64,000 nt of DNA from Physcomitrium patens (lineage: Eukaryota > Streptophyta > Bryopsida > Funariales > Funariaceae): assembly GCF_000002425.4 (NCBI RefSeq), contig NC_037264.1:15013618-15077617 (forward strand), written 5' to 3'. Below the pieces are notes generated by a model. That model had not been told where the DNA came from and did no database searches. It saw nothing but the letters and a program-made list of their open reading frames with translations. Position 1 is the stretch's first letter. Each line of letters starts with the position of its first letter. Below, one piece after another: positions 57,519 to 64,000 of this stretch. Both the position numbers and the translations under genes were made by a program.

Positions 57519-58157
57519 TTGATTAAAAACTAACAAATATTAGTCAATATTATTTTTTAAGTTGTATTAAAAATAATATTTTTAATATATTTAAGTTGAT
57601 TTAATTACTTTAAAAAATTATTTAAGTAGAAAATTTTGATTTTCATTGAATAGTACCATTATAAAAATATTATGAAAACTTTTTTAATTTATCTAGAAAA
57701 TTTTAGAAAATTTTAGAAAATATTTCAAGAATTTGATCAAATTAAATTTTTACCACCTTAGGAGCTATTATGAAAAAATGGAATAAGATTTAAAGTGCAT
57801 GCAAAGTTTCTAGGCTTATTGGATATTTTTAAGTACCACGGTAATGTCAAAAATATAAAAATATTAATTTTATTAGTATAAAATTAGAGGAATAGCAACT
57901 AGTCTAGTTCTTATAGAAAGAGAGATGCACAAGTTCTATATAGATAGTAGCACCAAGGAAGATAAGATGAAGGCTTTGTAGCCTTTCTTAACAACCTTTA
58001 TTTACTATGTCTGAGCCTTAGTGAGGCTTGGATCCTTAATCTATAAGCAAGTAGTTCTTTAGGTAAATTATTTTCACTAAACATTTTTAATTATTTATTT
58101 GATATCATTAAACCTTAATAATTTATTCATAATAAATTAGATTTATATATTTTTTAT
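57395..58157 (-). repeat. Dispersed repeat D, copy 3
   Basis: Direct repeat of copy 2 about 1065 bases away, more A+T-rich, with an (AT)n microsatellite at 57487-57514. The B-box region is decayed (GGATCCAAGCC). Its outer end is cut by the F1 LTR of element E3. Confidence 0.65.
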
Positions 58158-58702
58158 GTCATTATATCAAAGACAAGAATTAGATGAAAATTAATAAACA
58201 AGTCAGACTCTTTTAAAGAAATAGAAATAGAAATAGAAAAATATGTATATTAAAAAAAAAATAGAATAGCTATTATCAAAAGACAAAGAAACTAGAGACT
58301 CTTGAAACTACACTAGAAACAAGAAAGGATTTGACAAGAATGAAGAAGACTTTATTTTTACCTTATATATACTATTTACCTAAGATCTATGTGACAATAT
58401 TCTATAGGACCTCCAAAAATGTGTTGACTTTATATAATATGTATCTTAATTTGCAAGACGAGTTTTCTATATGGATGCCACATAATTAGCTTATTTTGGA
58501 AGCTACTAATATATGTAGCATGTGGTTAGCTTATTGACTAAGTTTCTAACCTATCAATCAACTATAAATATATGAAAAGTCAAAATAGCATCTAAAAAGC
58601 TTCTTTAAAAGGTATTATAAAATTAATCTATTTTTATCTATTTTTACTTATTTCTACCTATTTTTATTATCTAGATAATAATTATAATATATATATGTAA
58701 CA
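58155..58702 (-). repeat. E3 3' LTR
   Basis: About 550 bases starting TGTTACAT at 58702, following the E1 LTR with heavy divergence. A CTATTT repeat is present near the end. Confidence 0.65.
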
Positions 58703-58719
58703 TTACTCCTCTTTTCAAG

Positions 58720-59150
58720 AACAAGTTTTACGAGGAATAGTGATCATATATTGAGAAAGTCTAAAATATAGCAAATAATATTTATCATGTACTCTGATCT
58801 TTGTTTCCTTTAAAGGTAGTTGATAGGTCATCTCAACTATCTGTAATTACATATTTCAAGGCGGGAAGACCACCTTGTTATTCAATCATTGTTGAAACCT
58901 TTGTAACTTCTTTCAAATAAAATATTTGTCATACAATTAGGAGTCATTCCTATCTTCAAAAAAAAACCAAAAAAATGAGACTTTCTTCCCAGGTTGTGAT
59001 ATCAAACGTATTATATTTTACCATCTAACCAAAGAAAAACATGTCATTCTTGAAGGTCTTCATGTCCATAATATTGTCTTGAAGGCTGTAATAATCACAA
59101 TGTCTCATCTAATAAGTTAGTAAATGATGGTTCTTGAGTTGAATCTACTA
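58720..59150 (-). pseudogene. E3 counterpart of the F1 extra 3' reading frame
   Basis: The minus strand shows MVKYNTF and TTWEES, then in another frame NILFERSYKGFNND, PINYL and a terminal ILDFLNI before a stop, in step with E1. It holds several stops. Confidence 0.35.
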
Positions 59151-59329
59151 GCTCTTAAATCTCTATCTTCTTAAGGTTACAATTATACAAAAACTACAAA
59201 GAATGATAGAAGATAGAATGTAATCTTTTTTAAATTTTATTTCTTTTATAGCAAATATTTGCTATCCTTTACCTTGGTTTTGATAAATATCATTGATGAA
59301 AAGTTTTGACCTTCTCTACTGTTTTTGTA

Positions 59330-60550
59330 AGATTTTTTGTTGGCTTTCATGTGTATTTATTAATATCATATTTGTGCCATTAAATAAAATATTTTAACCT
59401 ATGTTGGTACTATCTTGAGTTTGAAACTTCTTCTACCTCAAATTCTTGATTGTTATCTACTTCTATAAGAAGCGGTGGTATTTATCATCTTCCCGATATA
59501 TTCACTATCTTACATGGCTCTAAAAGAAACATGTGAAATACAAGATGGATTTTCATTGACTTTGATAGATGTAATCAATAAGCAAGTAAATTAACTTATT
59601 TATAAATTAAAAATAATCTAAATCTATAATAATTCAACTTGTCTTAAGATCAAATAATTATAGTATTACAACAAAATAATCATATCTTATCACCAACATG
59701 AAAATAAGGTTGTTTCTTGCAATAAGCATCCATGTTACTCTTTTCTTTTTTAGAGCATCTTTTAGTTGTGCCTTCATCATTATATGTAACTTAAATGAAT
59801 GATTTGCCAAATCTATTACTGTAAGATTATCAAATTTTAAAAAGTCAAAAGTATCAAGTTGTCAATGATATCTAAATTAGAAAAAAAATTATTTATTAAG
59901 TAGAAGAATATATCATATTATTTATAGTAAACTTTATCAATGGTAAAAGAATTATCCAATCATCTTATTGGTAGTTGATGGTATACCTCAAATACTGCTC
60001 CAAAACTTAATTTACAAACTCTAATTATCTATAAGTTTGAGAATAGAAAGCTAAAAATAGTTTAATATCCACTTTCAAAAACTTAAAAAATATTTTTTAA
60101 AATCTTGATATAAAATAATTTTCTCTATTTGATATAATATTTTTAGACAATCCATAATTACAATAGATGTTGTCAAAGAAAAGCTTGGCTATTTTTTCAC
60201 TTGTGATAGTTTTTGTATATAGTACAAAATATGCCATCTTAGTGAAAAAATCTACTATCACAAATATAGAATCATAACAACTTGAGACTGAAAGATTCAT
60301 GATAAAATTTATAAAAATAAAGGACCATGATTGTTCTAGAATGGATAAGAGTTGGAGAAGTCCATAGAATAGATGATGAGGAGTTTTTGACCTTGAACAA
60401 ATATCATATGATCAAACAAAGTCTTTCACTGCTTTTTATATTTGTAGCCATTAAAAAAAATTGGATATAAGTTCTAAAGTCTTGTTATATTCAAAATGTT
60501 TGGTTGTTGGAAAGACATGACATGCTTGAAAAACATGTAAACGTGCATCT
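59330..60550 (-). pseudogene. E3 integrase and chromodomain
   Basis: Integrase core pieces are open at 60300-60097 (MNLSVSSCYDSIFVIVDFF, NYGLSKNIISNR; the second catalytic Asp reads Asn). The tail and chromodomain (HVSLLEPCK-like, NNQEFEVEEV) lie at about 59540-59330. Confidence 0.65.
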
Positions 60551-61300
60551 TCTTTTAGAATATATAAGTATCTTTTGAAATAGAGTAGGTTATTATTGAA
60601 CTCAAACTTAGAAGCATCATAAGTCTTAGAAGAAAGATTCTTAATATCATGAACAAGAGGATTAAAGGACATACTTAATTGAATTTGTTTGACAAGGTTT
60701 GAATCAATAATTAATCTTAATTTTATTGCTTGAACATGAAAGTACTGCAGCTTGAAGAGATTTATCCTTGGTTGATCAAAAGATGTGTTTTTTTTTATTT
60801 TTTGATGCAAGATTAGAATATTTGGAAAAGACGTATTATAAACCTTGTTGTTTTTTAGATCAATAATTAATCTTAAAATCAAATCTTTATAAAAAAAAAT
60901 ATGTTGTAATGGGCTTGGCAATGATTCAAAATATATGCTAATATAAAATATTTAAGATTCTTATAGTCTATATAAATAATGATTGAATCAAAAGCACCTT
61001 CAAGATAATAATGCCATTCTTGAAACGAGTCAGCAATTATAAGAAGTTCTTTATTGTGAATCTTGTAATTGATCTTAGCTGCTAAAACTTTTCTTAAATA
61101 AAAATCTATTAGATGAAATTTATCATTTATTTCCATTAATGATAATACGGCACCTAAAATAAAGTTCAATGCATCTATTTCTATAAAAAAATGACTTTAA
61201 AAAATTGATACAATATAAAATTAATGTAGAAATAAAGATTATCTTCAAAGCTTCAAATATTTTTTTTGCTTCTTGATTCTATTGAAGTTTGTCTTTACAA
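60551..61300 (-). pseudogene. E3 RNase H and integrase N-terminus
   Basis: The frame at 61169-60879 shows NFILGAVLS, HNKELLIIADSFQEWHYYLEG and YKNLKYF. A second frame at 60921-60451 continues through the spacer to the zinc-binding part (ACHVFPTTKHFEYNKTLELI). Confidence 0.7.
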
Positions 61301-62050
61301 ATCAAGCGTATAAGTAGAATTGTAATTTGAGAGAAATTCTTCATAAAGATTTGATAGTAATTCATAAATTCTAAAAAATATTAGACATTTCTTACCATTT
61401 TTTGTGATCTTCTAATCCATAATAATTTGAATTTTCTTAGGATCCATCATAAATCCATCATTTGAAATAATATATCCTAAAAAATTTATCTAAGTAGTGT
61501 AGAATACACACTTTTTTATCTTGGCATAGAATCCCACATCTCTTACTTTTTGTAACATACAACAAATATGAAATTCATATTCTTTTATGTTCTTAGAAAA
61601 AATTAAGATATTATCTAAATAATAAATAACAAAGTCTTCTAAAATCTCTTGAAAACCATCCTTCATTAAATATTGGAAAGCTACTAGTGTATTTGTAAGT
61701 TCAAAAGGCATGATGTTGTATTCAAAATGTCCATACCTTGTTTGAAATGTAATATTTCATTCATTTTTTTTTTTGATGCATATCAAATTCTATGCTCTTT
61801 GTAGATCTATTTTTGTTTAGATCTTAACTTGATACAATTGATCAAGAAGTCTAGATATCAAAAGTAGCATGTATCTATTCTTGATGGTGATCTTACTAAG
61901 TCCTTGATAATCAACACACATCTACAATGATCCATCATTTTTCTTCACAAATAAAATTAGAGCTCATGTTGGAGATTTGAAATGAGATATGAAGTTCTTG
62001 GCCAGATTTTCTTCAATATACTCTTTGAAATCAACAAACTCATTTTGTGA
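61301..62050 (-). pseudogene. E3 reverse transcriptase
   Basis: The frame at 61711-61490 has MPFELTNTLVAFQYL and the catalytic box YLDNILIFS, with Asn (AAT) replacing the last catalytic Asp, as in E1 (AAC). Earlier RT motifs are readable through stops up to 62050. Confidence 0.7.
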
Positions 62051-62620
62051 TAAATTGTAAATTGATCCAAATCGTGGTTGAATTCCTTCTTAAAAGTCAA
62101 TTGAACAGTCAAAGAGATGATGTTCTAATAGAGTATCTCCATTCTTTTTCTCAAATACATCTTGAAAATCTTGATATTGGCTTGGAATGCTACTTGAAGT
62201 CTTTTCATTATTAAAAACATATGCAGCATAAATGACATAAGATAATCCTTCTTTTGTAGCATATAAGAAAGCTCTTGTAACTACAAATATAGGTTTAATT
62301 GTATTAGACTTATGACTTTCTAATTGATCAACTATATTTTTAATTATATATTTTTTTAAATTAAGATTATAAGAAATCCAATCTATTTTTTGATTAAATA
62401 TTTTTAGCCATGATAGATCTAAAATGATTAGATTAGAATTAGATCTAATGATATTATATATTATAAAGCTATAATAATCATTAGTTGTTACTTCTTTAGA
62501 AAAGATTTCATAGATAATATTTCTAATAGAAAATAAACAACTATCAATGACTTTTACGTGAATAGGTTTAATTTTTTCACTAAGTATATGCAATGTCTTT
62601 TATCAAATTCATTATCTAAC
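62051..62620 (-). pseudogene. E3 protease and RT linker
   Basis: Open for 167 codons at 62593-62090. It has the late protease segment (LIILDLSWLKIFN) and the linker to RT (FDCSIDF). The active-site DSG segment is lost at the junction near 62620. Confidence 0.65.
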
Positions 62621-62639
62621 AAATATACTAAACACCCTA

Positions 62640-63731
62640 AATCTAAAAAGAGAGTATTAAGGATTTTCTTTCTTTGAGATTCATGTCTTTGATAATTTGA
62701 CAACAATTCTAACATACTATTTTGTCTTGTTTTAGAAGTGAGTGAATTACTTCACTTCTATTGTTGTGTTTTAAATACAAAAGACTATCCACCTTTAAAC
62801 AAGAAATTTTATTTTTTAATACTAATATTTTCTTTAAAGATAGTAGATTATCTCGCTTTCTAGAAATTTTTATTAGAGGTTATAGATTATTATCTTCTAA
62901 TTTAACTTTTTGAATTTGTTTTTATTATCTATAGACAGAAAATTTATAGATGCTACTCTCAGTAGAAGTGAAAATAGATTTGCAACTATTGCAGATCTTC
63001 ATGAGCTGGTAAACACTATAAGAGTAGAAATCTCACATATTTCCAATGTGAATCATAGAGGTACTATACCTATACCTATAGAAGAATTTCAAAGTCTACA
63101 ACAAAAAGTTCTGTAGTTGAAAGAAGCAAGTAGATTGACCTTACAACCAAATCTAGAGAATGTTGCTTCTACAAGCATGATAGGGATAATGATTAGTGTG
63201 TTTAAAAATTTTGATGGAACATGATCAAAATTTTGAGGATTTTTGCAACAAATCAAGTTCTATCTAAGGTTGCATCTATTCCAAAACTTCTATGGATTTA
63301 TTCAAGTTGGATTCATAGAAATACTTCTATCAAGAAGTGCTCTCTCATGGTTTGCACTTTTAATGCAAAAAGATTCATGACTCATTTATGATTTGAATTC
63401 ATTCCTAAAAGTGTTTTTAGCCACAAGTAGTAAAAGTGATCAAGAAAGAATAGTAGAAACCAAGTTCTTATTTTTATGGTAAAGATCACGATCAACAACC
63501 ATATATACTATTGAATTCCAAAATCTTACTTGTGACATGGATTAGAATGATAAAGTCCTTATCAATCAATTTTAATATGGATTGAAGAATAATATCAAAG
63601 ACTTGTTACTAACAATGGTAAAGATAAAAATTTTGAAATAATTTATTGCTCAAGCCATTGCATTTGATAATTGATTATTTGAAAGACATCAAGAACAAAG
63701 ATATGATTAAAGACAAATCAAATAACAACGA
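62640..63731 (+). mobile_element. F1 fragment E4: LTR end, leader and gag
   Basis: The plus strand carries the last 70 or so bases of an F1 LTR, the leader with its GTGGATTACC-like motifs, and gag from about 62928 (DRKFIDATLSRSENRFATIA, then capsid through stops) to the EFIIQ-AI region. It aligns with E1 22885-23950. It is head to head with E3 and supplies roughly the part that E3 lacks. Confidence 0.75.
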
Positions 63732-64000
63732 TGTCATATGGCATGATTTGCTATCTGGAAATATATTGGGTATCTAGTTGTAGAGAGTTTAGCTTAAACC
63801 TTTATATGAATCTTATCTTAACTTCCAAAACTCCTTTGATTTGTATAAAACTCAAAATATAACAAAATCCCTTCAAAAAATATTTTTTTTGTGAAGGATT
63901 TTCTAGTCTTGAATTTTAGAAATTCATAACTCTTGATCTAACCATTCAGTTTATCTCAAATTTATAGGATAGGTAGAATTCTCCCTTAAATTTTATCAAA
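63732..64000 (+). mobile_element. Possible start of another LTR insertion
   Basis: E4 gag stops matching at a TGTCATATGG, and the following DNA is unlike F1 gag. TGTCAT is also the start of F2 and F3 LTRs, so a further insertion running out of the window is likely. I could not assign it to a family. Confidence 0.3.

Larger units (their letters stand above)
58155..62620 (-). mobile_element. F1 chromovirus element E3 (lacks 5' LTR and gag)
   Basis: A second long F1 copy on the minus strand, covering protease to 3' LTR in the same order as E1 and far more A+T-rich. It starts within the protease at about 62620, where an oppositely oriented F1 LTR-gag piece (E4) begins. Its 3' LTR end sits inside repeat D copy 3. 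Confidence 0.8.

Noticed and set aside
1..64000. CRISPR array
   Set aside because: The spaced repeats found (leader motifs, minisatellite, D copies) lack uniform repeats and unique spacers, and the DNA is plant nuclear.

Overview
This is nuclear DNA of a land plant, probably a bryophyte. That placement is an inference from plant-type genes (a Pumilio protein with the plant N-terminal region, a cystatin-like secreted protein, an exon resembling 3-hydroxyisobutyrate dehydrogenase), GT-AG introns, chromodomain LTR retrotransposons, and a sharp split between near-balanced genic islands and very A+T-rich repeat DNA. No rRNA, complete tRNA, CRISPR array or bacterial operon was seen. Most coding matter is broken.

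Layout. 1-4640: A+T-rich DNA with two minus-strand 3' ends of a chromovirus family (called F1 here), behind a small GC-richer island at 370-1240. 4716-6337: minus-strand remains of a plant Pumilio gene, three exons with intact splice sites but three in-frame stops and no PUM repeats, followed upstream by its probable leader (to about 8680). 9700-10930: an unrecognised GC-richer island with an internal direct repeat. 11110-15180: A+T-rich DNA with one copy of a dispersed repeat (called D). 15186-20340: the best candidate for living gene territory, with a plus-strand first exon ending in a Rossmann-fold start (15536) and a convergent minus-strand two-exon gene of unknown function (17933-19473) with a TATA box near 20257. 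20420-39580: nested LTR retrotransposons, namely F1 element E1 (22387-30119) with a solo LTR of family F2 inside it, an integrase piece, two tandem LTRs plus a gag start of family F3, and F1 element E2 split by an F3-like LTR. 39585-45470: GC-richer unique DNA with an assembly gap inside an inverted repeat, a cystatin-like gene with one stop codon, a 318-bp direct duplication of its promoter and signal peptide, a SINE-like element and a Ulp1-like fragment. 45475-52131: F2 pol with an inverted LTR on its left and a direct LTR on its right. 52140-58157: A+T-rich DNA with two direct copies of D. 58155-64000: F1 element E3 (minus) head to head with an F1 LTR-gag piece E4 (plus), itself interrupted at 63732.

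The retroelements do not form a working system: every pol is broken, largely by stops of the kind left by cytosine deamination (CAA, CGA or TGG becoming stop codons). The points most worth following are the shared YLDN catalytic change in F1 reverse transcriptases, a candidate extra 3' reading frame in F1, the D repeat family, the gap-spanning inverted repeat, the promoter/signal-peptide duplication and the broken Pumilio gene. LTR and repeat limits were read by eye and may be off by some tens of bases.
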